The notes: a model not told the origin generated them from the sequence alone. A DNA stretch of 26,117 nt from Gp7-AA10 sp035636095 (GCA_035636095.1 DASPZU010000031.1:1-26117); one strand, 5' to 3'. Positions 15,596 through 22,982 are shown, counted from the first letter of the stretch. Made by a program: numbers and translations.

Positions 15596-15644
15596 GTCGT
15601 GTCGATTTTCCCTCCATCCGTTCGACATATAGGCAGGAGGGAAC

Positions 15645-15791
15645 ATGAGAAACGACAGAGACGCCGACCTCGCCAGCGAGAACCTGGACGTCCTTGTGGC
15701 CGCCATCGTCGATCGCTTGCTCGAGCGCGGAATCGATCACAAGGTTGAGCATCCGCTGGACGAATTCGATTTCGCACGCTGGGATACATAG
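15645..15791 (+). CDS. Small acidic protein, 48 residues, unrecognised
   Basis: AGGAGG (15635-15640) lies four bases before the ATG, one of the best ribosome sites in the window. The product begins MRNDRDADLASENLDVL, continues VAAIVDRLLERGIDH, and ends DEFDFARWDT. It is acidic, has one predicted amphipathic helix (about 12-30), and has no signal peptide or membrane segment. I recognise no family. It sits alone between the heptamer-bracketed pseudogene and the CRP/FNR-type site of the next operon. The good ribosome site and protein-like composition support a real gene, but short length leaves doubt. Confidence 0.5.
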   Translation: MRNDRDADLASENLDVLVAAIVDRLLERGIDHKVEHPLDEFDFARWDT

Positions 15792-15801
15792 CGGTTAAGG
15801 C

Positions 15802-15815
15802 GTGACGCGCGTCAC
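15802..15815. promoter_or_regulatory. CRP/FNR-family-type palindrome upstream of the cytochrome gene
   Basis: GTGACGCGCGTCAC is a perfect 14-bp palindrome whose core, TGA-N6-TCA, has the half-site spacing used by CRP/FNR-family regulators. It ends 35 bases before the ATG of the cytochrome-like lipoprotein. No CRP/FNR gene is in the window, so the binder is inferred from site shape only. Confidence 0.5.
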
Positions 15816-15850
15816 AGTTTGAGTTGTCATGCGTGCTACGCTTCGCGCCC

Positions 15851-16276
15851 ATGTTTCGCAAGGCGTTGCTTGTTTCAGCACTCTTTTCCGTGAGTTGCGG
15901 CAAATTAGCCGAGCTTCCGACAGCGCCTGGCGGCAGCGGCGAACCGATCGACCCCACCGCCACATTCACTCGAGTTCAAAACGAGGTCTTCACCCCCACT
16001 TGCGCCGCCCTGGGCTGCCACGACCGGCTGGCCAAACAGGAAAGCCAGCAACTGACCGCCGACGTGGCATACGGGCAGATCGTCAATCATCCCAGCGTCG
16101 AGATGCCTGGTCTGATGCGTGTCGCGCCGGGCGACCCCGCAAACTCCTACCTCTATCGCAAGATCACCGGCGCCGGAATCACGGGCGACCGCATGCCGCA
16201 GGGCGGACCGTACCTCACGGACGACAAGATCAAGCTCATACGAGACTGGATTCGACGGGGAGCGCCCAATGATTAG
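15851..16276 (+). CDS. c-type cytochrome-like lipoprotein
   Basis: The ATG at 15851 gives a lipoprotein signal, MFRKALLVSALFSVSC, with the lipobox Cys at residue 16; the upstream ATG at 15824 would spoil this signal. The 141-residue product has CAALGCH (C-x4-C-H), a variant heme-attachment motif. GDPANSYLYRKITG and RMPQGGPYLTDDKIKLIRDW follow, the distal Met region and C-terminal helix common in cytochrome-like domains of Acidobacteria and Planctomycetes. It probably sits on the outer face of a membrane and carries electrons or binds heme; this is family-based inference. The stop overlaps the start of the beta-barrel gene by eight bases, so the two are likely cotranslated. Confidence 0.75.
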   Translation: MFRKALLVSALFSVSCGKLAELPTAPGGSGEPIDPTATFTRVQNEVFTPTCAALGCHDRLAKQESQQLTADVAYGQIVNHPSVEMPGLMRVAPGDPANSYLYRKITGAGITGDRMPQGGPYLTDDKIKLIRDWIRRGAPND

Positions 16277-17114
16277 TGGTCGGTTGTCGGTTGCCGGTTG
16301 TCTGTTGGTATTCGCGCTGTCCGTAAACGCCCAGGATCGATATACACCGGTTCCTCCCCTTCCACTGGGCGATGTTCTCCTGAATCTGCCGACGTCTCAC
16401 ATGCCATCGAAAGGAGTATGGGAGGTCAAATTCACGCATCGATTCAATCAGTCTCTGGATCAGGGGAGCTTCAGCGATCGGGTTCACTCGCTGTGGGGCC
16501 TCGACAGCAACGCTGACGTCGGGATCGGGCTTTCGTACGTCATCGTCCGCGATACCGAGCTGTCGTTTTATCGAAGCAACGCGCTCGACGACATCGAATT
16601 CGCTGCGCGGTACAACATCTTCCAACAGGCTCCTGCTCTCCCCTTCTCGGCTGCCGTTCGCATCGGTGGAGATTGGCGCACAGAGGGCGATTTGAACCAG
16701 AGGACTTCCGGCTTCGCGCAGGCGATCGTCTCGCGGCAATTCGGACGCCGCGCGGAGGTGACGATCGTTCCGACCTATGTGACCGACGCTGGACGAGCGG
16801 TCAGCGGCAACGCGTCAGCGGCCCTTTTCAAACACGCATTCAATGTGCCGGTCGGAATCGCGGTGATGCTGCGGCCCAGCCTCAGCGTGGTGGGCGAAAT
16901 CACGCCGAAAAATCGCGACCTTCCCAAAGAGATGCATAGCTATCCGGCGTGGGCAATCGGACTGAAGCGCGTCATCGGCGGCCACTACTTCGAGATCCTG
17001 ATCAGCAACAGCAACGCCACGCACGCCGATCAGTACGTCACCTCCACCTACATGGGGGCTCCGCTACAGCGGAGCGACCTGCACCTGGGCTTCAACATCG
17101 AACGGCGCTTCTAG
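16269..17114 (+). CDS. DUF5777-type outer-membrane beta-barrel protein
   Basis: The ATG at 16269 lies inside the end of the upstream cytochrome gene and gives a signal peptide, MISGRLSVAGCLLVFALSVNA. The 281-residue product consists of alternating amphipathic strands ending in an aromatic residue (IERRF), typical of a beta barrel. VWEVKFTHRFNQSLDQG, HSLWGLDSNADVGIGLSY and FEILISNSNATHADQYV match what I know of the DUF5777 family. Genes of this family often accompany cytochrome-like proteins, as here. Its signal peptide is encoded by four near-perfect 7-base repeats (16279-16306). The function may be a porin or a scaffold for the lipoprotein; neither is shown. Confidence 0.7.
   Translation: MISGRLSVAGCLLVFALSVNAQDRYTPVPPLPLGDVLLNLPTSHMPSKGVWEVKFTHRFNQSLDQGSFSDRVHSLWGLDSNADVGIGLSYVIVRDTELSFYRSNALDDIEFAARYNIFQQAPALPFSAAVRIGGDWRTEGDLNQRTSGFAQAIVSRQFGRRAEVTIVPTYVTDAGRAVSGNASAALFKHAFNVPVGIAVMLRPSLSVVGEITPKNRDLPKEMHSYPAWAIGLKRVIGGHYFEILISNSNATHADQYVTSTYMGAPLQRSDLHLGFNIERRF
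16279..16306. repeat. GTCGGTT heptamer repeat inside a signal-peptide coding region
   Basis: Units are GTCGGTT, GTCGGTT, GCCGGTT and GTCTGTT, directly abutting. Because seven is not a multiple of three, successive units are read in different frames and still encode a hydrophobic signal peptide (GRLSVAGCL). Confidence 0.7.
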
Positions 17115-17181
17115 GCCGTCTAAGCCACGGCCGCCACACGGGTTGGCCGACGGCAGCCGGTTTGCAAAATAACCGGGCACA

Positions 17182-18186
17182 ATGCACTGCCCCGAATGCC
17201 ACGCAGCGTACGAGCCAGGCAGCACGGTGTGCAATTCGTGCGGGCTCATTCTGATCAACTCCGCGCAGCCCAAGCGGCGCGCCGAGGATCTCGCGTCGGC
17301 GAAACGACGCGCGGCAGATCAGGTTGTGTCCTGTCAGTTCTGCAAGGCTGAAATTCGAACGGATGCCATCCGCTGCAAGCACTGCGGCGAGATCGTGAAT
17401 GACGATTACTACCGGCAACGCGCGCAGCGCATGCGCGCGCGCGTGAACTACGTCAGCTGGGTGGCTTACATTTTCGGACTGGGCGCGCTGCTGGTGTTCC
17501 GCCCGGTCGGATTGCTGTCGGTGGCGGCCGGACTGTTGCTCTCGATCGTCTACTACGCCATCCCGGTGGAACCGCCGCAGCTGGCGGGGAGAAAGAAAAT
17601 CTCCCTGTCTGCTCGAATTCGCAGTCAGATGAAACTCGAGCGCGTCGCCATCCCGATTCCGCATCTGGGAAGCAAGCGCCTGATTTTCGTCGGCACGCCG
17701 CTGGTTGCGGCGCTCATCGGCTACTCCGCAAATCTCTTCCTGCTGCAGGAGCCGATGAATCAGGTTCTGCACGACAACGCTTCGTTCGAGGGCATGCACG
17801 TATCGACGCACTACCAGTACTGGATCGTGCCGGGCGTGGTGGTGTACGACCTACGCGACTTGAGCGTGCGGCAAACTCCGATCGACGTGCACACCGCGTT
17901 TCTCGAGTTCGCCAAGAAGGTGCGCGAGCGCAAGATCAGCCGCGTGCAGCTCTCCTATCGAGGGACGGCCAAGTTCGAGATTGATGGCGCCGCCTTCCAC
18001 CGCCTGGGCGACGAGTACGCCAAACAGAACTTCGATTACGTCTTGTACAAGTTCCCCCATCTCTTCCGCGCCACACGTCCCTCGCACGTCAACGACAACG
18101 GCTCCGCCCGCGATGCGCTGGTGCAGTTCCACCGCGAGTGGTATGGCCGCGATGTGCTGACGCGTCCCGTCACGAACGGCCTCTAG
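17182..18186 (+). CDS. Double zinc-ribbon membrane protein of unknown function
   Basis: The 334-residue product starts with two CxxC...CxxC zinc ribbons: C3/C6/C17/C20 (MHCPECHAAY, CNSCG) and C51/C54/C65/C68 (CQFCKAEI, CKHCGE). Membrane segments lie at about 92-110 and 112-132 (FGLGALLVFRPVGLLSVAAG and the stretch after it) and at about 173-192 (LIFVGTPLVAALIGYSANLF). A soluble C-terminal domain of about 140 residues follows, ending HREWYGRDVLTRPVTNGL. I do not recognise that domain. A 6-bp inverted repeat (CCGGTT/AACCGG, 17157-17176) sits just before the ATG and could affect ribosome access. The stop codon shares the palindrome CTAG with the stop of the convergent HAD gene. Confidence 0.75.
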   Translation: MHCPECHAAYEPGSTVCNSCGLILINSAQPKRRAEDLASAKRRAADQVVSCQFCKAEIRTDAIRCKHCGEIVNDDYYRQRAQRMRARVNYVSWVAYIFGLGALLVFRPVGLLSVAAGLLLSIVYYAIPVEPPQLAGRKKISLSARIRSQMKLERVAIPIPHLGSKRLIFVGTPLVAALIGYSANLFLLQEPMNQVLHDNASFEGMHVSTHYQYWIVPGVVVYDLRDLSVRQTPIDVHTAFLEFAKKVRERKISRVQLSYRGTAKFEIDGAAFHRLGDEYAKQNFDYVLYKFPHLFRATRPSHVNDNGSARDALVQFHREWYGRDVLTRPVTNGL

Positions 18187-18794
18187 AGAAGTCCGTCAGC
18201 CCGCAACGCACCTTCGAGCGAGAAGACATCGCGGAACTGGTATGCCGTGATCCCCACTGACCGCGCCGCAAGCACATTCTCCAGCAGATCGTCGACGAAC
18301 ACCGCCTGCGTAGGGAGCGCGCCGATGATCTCGAGCGTGCGCTGAAACATCTCGGGGTCCGGCTTGGCGGTCTTGAACCGGTGCGAAAAAATCAGGCGGT
18401 CATCCCGTTCGAACAGCGCCGCGAACTTTCGCGGGATGAGTTGCGCATGCACCTCGTTCGAGTTTGAGAGAAAGGCCAGACGGTACTTGTCTCGCAGGCG
18501 GCCCAGGAGTTCTTCGATCCCGGGGAGCGGAGCGTCGAAGAAGTCGGACCATGTCTCGTGAAGATCGGCGAGCGATCCGCGATATCCCGCCTTGTCGCTG
18601 AGGAAATCGTGAAACTGCTCGAAGGTGACAGCGCCCCGCTCCAGGTCGCGGTAGGCACCGGGCGATTCGAGGAGCTCGACCAGCTCGTCGCGCGTGATCG
18701 CGGCGCGCTTGCAGATGTTCTCCATGACGCGCTCGTACGCCAGCTTGATCACCGTGTTGCCGAGGTCGAAGATGAACCAGTTGATCTCGGGCAC
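18183..18794 (-). CDS. HAD-superfamily phosphatase, YihX-like
   Basis: The frame has no suitable ATG near the domain start. A GTG at 18794, preceded by AGGATG, gives 203 residues beginning (M)PEINWFIFDLGNTV, right at HAD motif I. D10 is the nucleophile. The DLGN(T/V) form, with Gly where most HADs have the second Asp, is shared with YihX, a sugar-phosphate phosphatase. Motif II is FLSNSNEVH, motif III KPDPEMF, and motif IV FVDDLLENV. The cap at about 20-90 is the small helical type. It starts six bases before the end of the carboxyltransferase gene's stop region, so it is probably the last gene of the long operon. The substrate is unknown. Confidence 0.85.
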   Translation of the reverse strand: MPEINWFIFDLGNTVIKLAYERVMENICKRAAITRDELVELLESPGAYRDLERGAVTFEQFHDFLSDKAGYRGSLADLHETWSDFFDAPLPGIEELLGRLRDKYRLAFLSNSNEVHAQLIPRKFAALFERDDRLIFSHRFKTAKPDPEMFQRTLEIIGALPTQAVFVDDLLENVLAARSVGITAYQFRDVFSLEGALRADGLL

Positions 18795-18796
18795 GA

Positions 18797-20401
18797 CTAC
18801 ATCCTGAAGACACCGAACCGCGGATCCTCGATGGGGGCGTTGTACGCGATGGAGAGTCCAAGCCCCAAATGCGCGCGCGTGTCGGCGGGATCGATGATCC
18901 CGTCGTCCCACAGTCGCGCGGTGCTGTAGTAAGGATTGCCCTCCGCTTCGTATTTCTGGAGCACCGGATCGGCGATCGACCGCTCCTCATCGGCCGAAAG
19001 CGCCTTGCCTTCACGCGCCAGCTGATCGCGTTTCACCGTCGTCAGCACGACCGCCGCCTGCTCCCCTCCCATCACGCTGATGCGCGCGTTCGGCCACATC
19101 CACAGAAACCGCGGGGAGTACGCACGCCCGCACATGCCGTAGTTTCCGGCACCGAACGAGCCGCCGATGATCACCGTGAACTTCGGAACCGTGGAATTGG
19201 CAACGGCGTGCACCATCTTGGCGCCGTCTTTGGCGATGCCGCCGCGCTCGTACTGCTTGCCGACCATGAAGCCGGTGATGTTCTGTAAAAATATCAGTGG
19301 GATTCGGCGCTGATTACACAACTCGATAAAGTGCGTTGATTTTAAAGCGGATTCGGAAAAGAGGACTCCGTTGTTGGCAAGAATGCCGACTGGGTAGCCG
19401 AAAATGTGCGCGAAGCCGGTGACGATGGTCGTGGCATAGCGCTCCTTGAATTCCTGGAACCGCGAGCCGTCGACGATGCGGGCGATGACCTCGCGCACGT
19501 CGTAAGGTTTTCGGACGTCCTGTGGAATCGCGCCGCAAAGCTCGCGCGGATCGAAAAGTGGATCTTCAGGCTCGAGGCGCGATGGCTCCCGTTTGTCGAG
19601 CCGCAGATTCTCGATGATGTTGCGCACGATCGCGATCGCGTCGGCATCATCCTCGGCCAGGTGATCCGCGACCCCGCTCAATCGCGTGTGCACGTCCGCC
19701 CCGCCCAGCTCCTCGATGGTCACTTCTTCGCCGGTTGCCGCGCGGACCAGCGGAGGGCCGCCCAGGAAAATGGCGCCGGTGCCTTTGACGATCACCGCTT
19801 CATCGGACATCGCGGGCACGTACGCCCCGCCCGCGGTCGACCATCCCATCACCGCCGAAATCTGCGGGATCTCGCGGGCCGACATGATGGCCTGGTTGTA
19901 GAAGATCCGGCCGAAGTGCTCGCGATCGGGAAAGACATCCGCCTGCAGCGGCAGAAATGCCCCGCCGGAATCGACGAGATATATACAGGGAAGACGATTC
20001 TGCAGCGCGATCTCCTGCGCGCGAAGGTGTTTCTTCACCGTGATCGGGAAATAGGTACCGCCCTTCACGGTGGCGTCATTGGCGATGATCAGGCACTCGC
20101 GTCGTTGCACCCGCCCGATTCCGGTCACCAAGCCGGCGCCGGGCGCCTCGTCATCATACATTCCGTTCGCCGCCAGCGGCGAGAGCTCTAGAAAGGGCGT
20201 GTTCGGATCGAGCAGCGCCGCAATGCGCTCGCGCACCGGCATCTTTCCCTGCTCTTTGTGGCGCTCCATATATTTCGAACCGCCACCCTCCCGTGCTTTC
20301 GCGATCTTGCGCTGGAGCTCGTCGATCAGCGACTGCATCCGCGCACGATTGGCGCGGAACTCGGAACTCGAAATATCGAGATGGCTTTCGAGCGCTTCCA
20401 T
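18797..20401 (-). CDS. Acyl-CoA carboxylase carboxyltransferase (methylcrotonyl-CoA type, beta subunit)
   Basis: This subunit transfers carboxyl from biotin to an acyl-CoA. The 534-residue product from ATG 20401 begins MEALESHLDISSSEFRANRA, matching the N-terminus of methylcrotonyl-CoA carboxylase beta subunits (about 535 residues). Motifs include GMYDDEAPGAGLVTGIGRV, NDATVKGGTYFPITVKKH, STAGGAYVPAMSDEAVIVKG and GGSFGAGNYGMCGRAYSPRF, the two halves of the crotonase-like carboxyltransferase fold. Methylcrotonyl-CoA carboxylase acts in leucine breakdown. The biotin carboxylase alpha subunit is not in the window. Open frame extends 20 codons further upstream, but that stretch is the octamer repeat (SNRATKQPSN) and is not part of the protein. 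Propionyl-CoA specificity is less likely on sequence pattern. Confidence 0.88.
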   Translation of the reverse strand: MEALESHLDISSSEFRANRARMQSLIDELQRKIAKAREGGGSKYMERHKEQGKMPVRERIAALLDPNTPFLELSPLAANGMYDDEAPGAGLVTGIGRVQRRECLIIANDATVKGGTYFPITVKKHLRAQEIALQNRLPCIYLVDSGGAFLPLQADVFPDREHFGRIFYNQAIMSAREIPQISAVMGWSTAGGAYVPAMSDEAVIVKGTGAIFLGGPPLVRAATGEEVTIEELGGADVHTRLSGVADHLAEDDADAIAIVRNIIENLRLDKREPSRLEPEDPLFDPRELCGAIPQDVRKPYDVREVIARIVDGSRFQEFKERYATTIVTGFAHIFGYPVGILANNGVLFSESALKSTHFIELCNQRRIPLIFLQNITGFMVGKQYERGGIAKDGAKMVHAVANSTVPKFTVIIGGSFGAGNYGMCGRAYSPRFLWMWPNARISVMGGEQAAVVLTTVKRDQLAREGKALSADEERSIADPVLQKYEAEGNPYYSTARLWDDGIIDPADTRAHLGLGLSIAYNAPIEDPRFGVFRM

Positions 20402-20406
20402 CTCAG

Positions 20407-20479
20407 GGTTGCTCGGTTGCTTGGTTGCTCGGTTGCTGGGTGGGACCGAGAAACCCAGCAACCCAGGAACCGAGCAACG
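20407..20479. repeat. GGTTGCTN octamer array and inverted partner between two operon genes
   Basis: Four 8-base units, GGTTGCT plus C, T, C or G, occupy 20407-20438. A complementary stretch (CCCAGCAACCCAGGAACCGA and flanks, about 20453-20478) can pair with them to form a hairpin. The array fills the 78-base gap between the B12-binding and carboxyltransferase genes and may act as an attenuator or a transcript-processing site. That role is inference. Confidence 0.75.
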
Positions 20480-20878
20480 TCATCTCACCACCGCCTGCCG
20501 AATGGCGTTGACGGCTGCGGAAGTGGGCGTGCCGGGAAGGAAAATCTCGCGGATGCCCATGGCCTTGAGGTTCGGAATGTCCTGCTCCGGAATGATGCCG
20601 CCCGCGAAGACCGCGATGTCGGCGGCGCCCTGTTCCTTGAGCAGCCGCATGATTTCAGGGAAGAGGACATTGTGCGCGCCGGATAGAATCGAGAGCCCGA
20701 TGGCGTCGACGTCTTCCTGCACCGCGGCCGAGACAATCTGCTCGGGGGTCTGGCGCAAACCGGTGTAGATCACTTCCATTCCGGCATCGCGCAAGGCGCG
20801 GGCGATGACTTTCGCGCCGCGATCGTGTCCATCGAGACCGGGCTTGGCGATCAACACGCGGATCTTGTGCTCGCTCAC
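20480..20878 (-). CDS. Stand-alone cobalamin-binding protein (methylmalonyl-CoA mutase C-domain-like)
   Basis: The 132-residue product is the B12-binding Rossmann domain found at the C-terminus of methylmalonyl-CoA mutase. The D16-x-H18-x2-G21 motif (AKPGLDGHDRGAKV) supplies the His that ligates cobalt, and GLSILSGAHN and FAGGIIPEQD line the tail-binding groove. As a separate subunit it would pair with a catalytic mutase chain, which is not in view. The start is GTG at 20878, overlapping the stop of the acetyltransferase gene (GTGA), so it is translated after it. With the carboxyltransferase next, branched-chain or odd-chain acyl-CoA metabolism is suggested. Confidence 0.9.
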   Translation of the reverse strand: MSEHKIRVLIAKPGLDGHDRGAKVIARALRDAGMEVIYTGLRQTPEQIVSAAVQEDVDAIGLSILSGAHNVLFPEIMRLLKEQGAADIAVFAGGIIPEQDIPNLKAMGIREIFLPGTPTSAAVNAIRQAVVR

Positions 20879-21396
20879 GGCCTCTCCCGGAAGATCGAGT
20901 AGATCACGATGTCGTGGTAGGCGCCTTCGCGGTAAAAGTCGCGAACCAGCCGCCCTTCCTGGACGAATCCGCGCTCGCCCAGAACGTGCTTGGCGCGCTC
21001 GTTGTAGTCGAAGACGTTGATCTTCAGCTTCGTCAAATTCATGTCTTCGAATGCGAAGCGAATGAGCGTGCCGATGGCATCGTTGCCGAATCCGCGGTTC
21101 CAGGCGGTGGGCTCACCGATGAACAATCCGAACCAGCCGGTCCGCGAAACCCAATCGATGTCATGGAGCGAAGCGTTGCCGATGTGCGAGCGATCGTCGC
21201 GCCGCTCGATGGCGAAATGCCGCTGGTCGGGGGTGGGATGCATGGCACGATCGAGCCACTCGATCTCGTTCTGAAACGCGATCGGATAGCGCGACTTGAG
21301 CGTGCGCACGATGTTGGGATCGTTGAGCCAGCGGTAGCACCGCTCGGCGTCCTCGCGCTCGAAGGCGCGCAGGATGACGTGCTCGCCGGCGATCAT
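20875..21396 (-). CDS. GNAT-family N-acetyltransferase (RimJ-like)
   Basis: The 173-residue product from ATG 21396 begins MIAGEHVILRAFEREDAERC, the usual first strand and helix of RimJ/RimL-type GNAT acetyltransferases. WFGLFIGEPTAWNRGFGNDA carries the acetyl-CoA-binding strand and loop, and RFAFEDMNLTKLKINVFDYN and RAKHVLGERGFVQEGRLVRD complete the fold. Enzymes of this type acetylate protein N-termini, small amines or antibiotics; the substrate here is not known. An upstream ATG at 21459 adds 21 polar, non-domain residues and is less likely. The gene follows the TetR gene closely and overlaps the B12-binding gene at GTGA. Confidence 0.85.
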   Translation of the reverse strand: MIAGEHVILRAFEREDAERCYRWLNDPNIVRTLKSRYPIAFQNEIEWLDRAMHPTPDQRHFAIERRDDRSHIGNASLHDIDWVSRTGWFGLFIGEPTAWNRGFGNDAIGTLIRFAFEDMNLTKLKINVFDYNERAKHVLGERGFVQEGRLVRDFYREGAYHDIVIYSIFRERP

Positions 21397-21470
21397 GAAT
21401 CGCCGCCGCCCCGGCTCGCGCGACTCGGGAGAGAAGTCCCGCTCGGTGCGATTTCCCATCCGGCCCGGGA

Positions 21471-22145
21471 TTATATGGTGGCAGCCTGAATGGTACGCAG
21501 CAGGCGCCGCCGCACCGGCCCCATGAGGGGCAATCCCGAAAGCTGGATCAGCCGCACGATCAGATCGAGGGTGCCGTCGAGGAGCGTTCGCGTTCGCGCC
21601 TGACCGGGCGAGTCGTCGAAAATCCAGAACAGGATGACGCCCATCATGTACAGCCACAGGAGCGCCGGCAGCTGGTCGTGCAGATCCTTCGGAATTCGCA
21701 CAGTCGATCCCTGCAGCGCGAGGCGGAAGGCGTCGATGCTCTCATCGCGCATCGACCGGGTGTCTTTGCCAAAAGGCGACAGCGGATGGGCCGGATCGAT
21801 CCCGATGCGCGCCAAAGCAATGAAGAGACGTCGATGCTTCGCGAATTGTGAGAGTCTCAGATCGATGATCGCTCGAAGGCGCTTGCGAAGATCAGTGGAG
21901 CGTTCCATGATCGAAGGAAGAAGGACACGGGCCTCCTCCGCGGTCCGGACGTAAAAGGCCATGACCAGCTCTTCCTTCGATCCAAAGTAGTAGTAGGCCG
22001 CACCGGTCGCGACGCTGGCCTGGCCCGCGATGTCGCGCATGGTCGTTTGGTCGAATCCCTCTTTCCGAAACAGCTCCAGCGCGGCGTCGACGATCCGCTC
22101 CCGCGTTTCCTCGGCCTTGGCAGTGGCCGGCTTCTCGCGTCGCAT
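21471..22145 (-). CDS. TetR-family transcriptional regulator
   Basis: The 224-residue product begins MRREKPATAKAEETRERIVD, leading into a TetR helix-turn-helix at about 15-60: AALELFRKEGFDQTTMRDIA, then ASVATGAAYYYFGSKEEL. The C-terminal ligand domain is hydrophobic and fits an acyl or lipophilic inducer, with a helical LHDQLPALLWLYMMGVILFW stretch. The ATG at 22145 overlaps the stop of the DCC gene (TGATG), fixing the start. It lies fourth in the operon whose promoter carries two identical palindromes (23971-23982 and 24020-24031), so autoregulation is likely. Family is certain; operator assignment is inferred. Confidence 0.9.
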   Translation of the reverse strand: MRREKPATAKAEETRERIVDAALELFRKEGFDQTTMRDIAGQASVATGAAYYYFGSKEELVMAFYVRTAEEARVLLPSIMERSTDLRKRLRAIIDLRLSQFAKHRRLFIALARIGIDPAHPLSPFGKDTRSMRDESIDAFRLALQGSTVRIPKDLHDQLPALLWLYMMGVILFWIFDDSPGQARTRTLLDGTLDLIVRLIQLSGLPLMGPVRRRLLRTIQAATI

Positions 22146-22579
22146 CACCACGTTGGCTCGTGCCTTCCGTCGAGCACGTCGGAAGATTTGCTGATCATCG
22201 TCCGCGTCAAAGCCTCTTCGGATCGCAGCCCCAGGAAATCCGAAAGCGCCAGCCGGTTCGTGGAAATCATGGTGAAGATACGCCGCGCCAGCGGCCGCCA
22301 TGCCGGTTGCGACATGCGAACCGCCAGGGCGCGGTAACCGTCCAGGGCATACAGGCACATGATGTAGGCCGATTCTCCGCGATAGACCGCGCCGTCGTCG
22401 CTGACGACGACCAACTCCTCTGGGCGCGACGGGAAGGTCAGGTCGGGAAACAGCCGACGCGACTCCGGTGAGCCGGCAGCGACGAATTGCAGCTCCCAGG
22501 TCGATTGCTGCCGGCTCATCCACTGCACCAGGTGCGAGCAGAGACCGCAACCGTGATCGTAGAGAATGTAGAGTCGCAT
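22145..22579 (-). CDS. DCC-family thiol-disulfide oxidoreductase-like protein (DUF393)
   Basis: The 144-residue product starts MRLYILYDHGCGLCSHLVQW. The YD.GC..C motif with C11 and C14 is the DCC signature, thought to be a thioredoxin-like redox site. RRLFPDLTFPSRPEELVVVS and VYRGESAYIMCLYALDGYRA match the rest of the family. A GAGG within GTGAGGTC, overlapping the stop of the preceding gene, serves as ribosome site for ATG 22579. The gene overlaps tetR by one base. The function of DCC proteins is poorly known. Confidence 0.85.
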   Translation of the reverse strand: MRLYILYDHGCGLCSHLVQWMSRQQSTWELQFVAAGSPESRRLFPDLTFPSRPEELVVVSDDGAVYRGESAYIMCLYALDGYRALAVRMSQPAWRPLARRIFTMISTNRLALSDFLGLRSEEALTRTMISKSSDVLDGRHEPTW

Positions 22580-22583
22580 GACC

Positions 22584-22982
22584 TCACCCGTTGGTGGCAA
22601 CGGCAGTGCGCTCGCTCGGTTGGACCGGAGGCGCGGGCACGATCTTCTGCGATCGCTGCCGAATCGCCGAGAAGATCTTCAAGTTCACGAAGTGCATCAG
22701 GCCGAGGACCAGCAGAACGATGCCGATCTTGTGGCTGAGAAGCTCGATGGCCGCCGCTGGATCTCTCGGCTTTTCCGTCGTGCGCAGAGCGATCGCGACA
22801 TAGCCGATGTTCACGAGGTAGAAGCCGACCACCAGCAGATGATTCACCGAATCGGCCAGCGCGTCGTTGCCGTGGAAGGCATCAAGAAGAAAGACGCGAC
22901 CGTTGCGGTGCAGCGTGTGCGCCACCCAGATCGTCACGGTCAGAGTGATGGCGAGATAGACGAGATAGCTTTGGACGATCAT
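22584..22982 (-). CDS. Three-TM membrane protein of unknown function
   Basis: AAGGAG six bases before the ATG at 22982 gives a strong start. The 132-residue product has hydrophobic segments at about 6-22 (LVYLAITLTVTIWVAHT), 47-66 (NHLLVVGFYLVNIGYVAIAL) and 86-100 (IGIVLLVLGLMHFVN), and a Pro-rich polar tail. Conserved-looking polar residues lie within the helices (H48, N58, H84, H97, N100) and might bind a metal or heme; that is speculative. I recognise no family. It overlaps the 3' end of the epimerase gene by 101 bases in another frame and is followed within 4 bases by the DCC gene. Confidence 0.75.
   Translation of the reverse strand: MIVQSYLVYLAITLTVTIWVAHTLHRNGRVFLLDAFHGNDALADSVNHLLVVGFYLVNIGYVAIALRTTEKPRDPAAAIELLSHKIGIVLLVLGLMHFVNLKIFSAIRQRSQKIVPAPPVQPSERTAVATNG

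Noticed and set aside
20402..20461. N-terminal extension of the carboxyltransferase (MLGFSVPPSNRATKQ)
   Set aside because: It is encoded by the octamer repeat array, while the family N-terminus matches exactly from ATG 20401.
22146..22550. N-terminal extension of the TetR regulator to 359 residues
   Set aside because: The extension reads through the DCC gene in another frame; the TetR domain starts just after the TGATG overlap.
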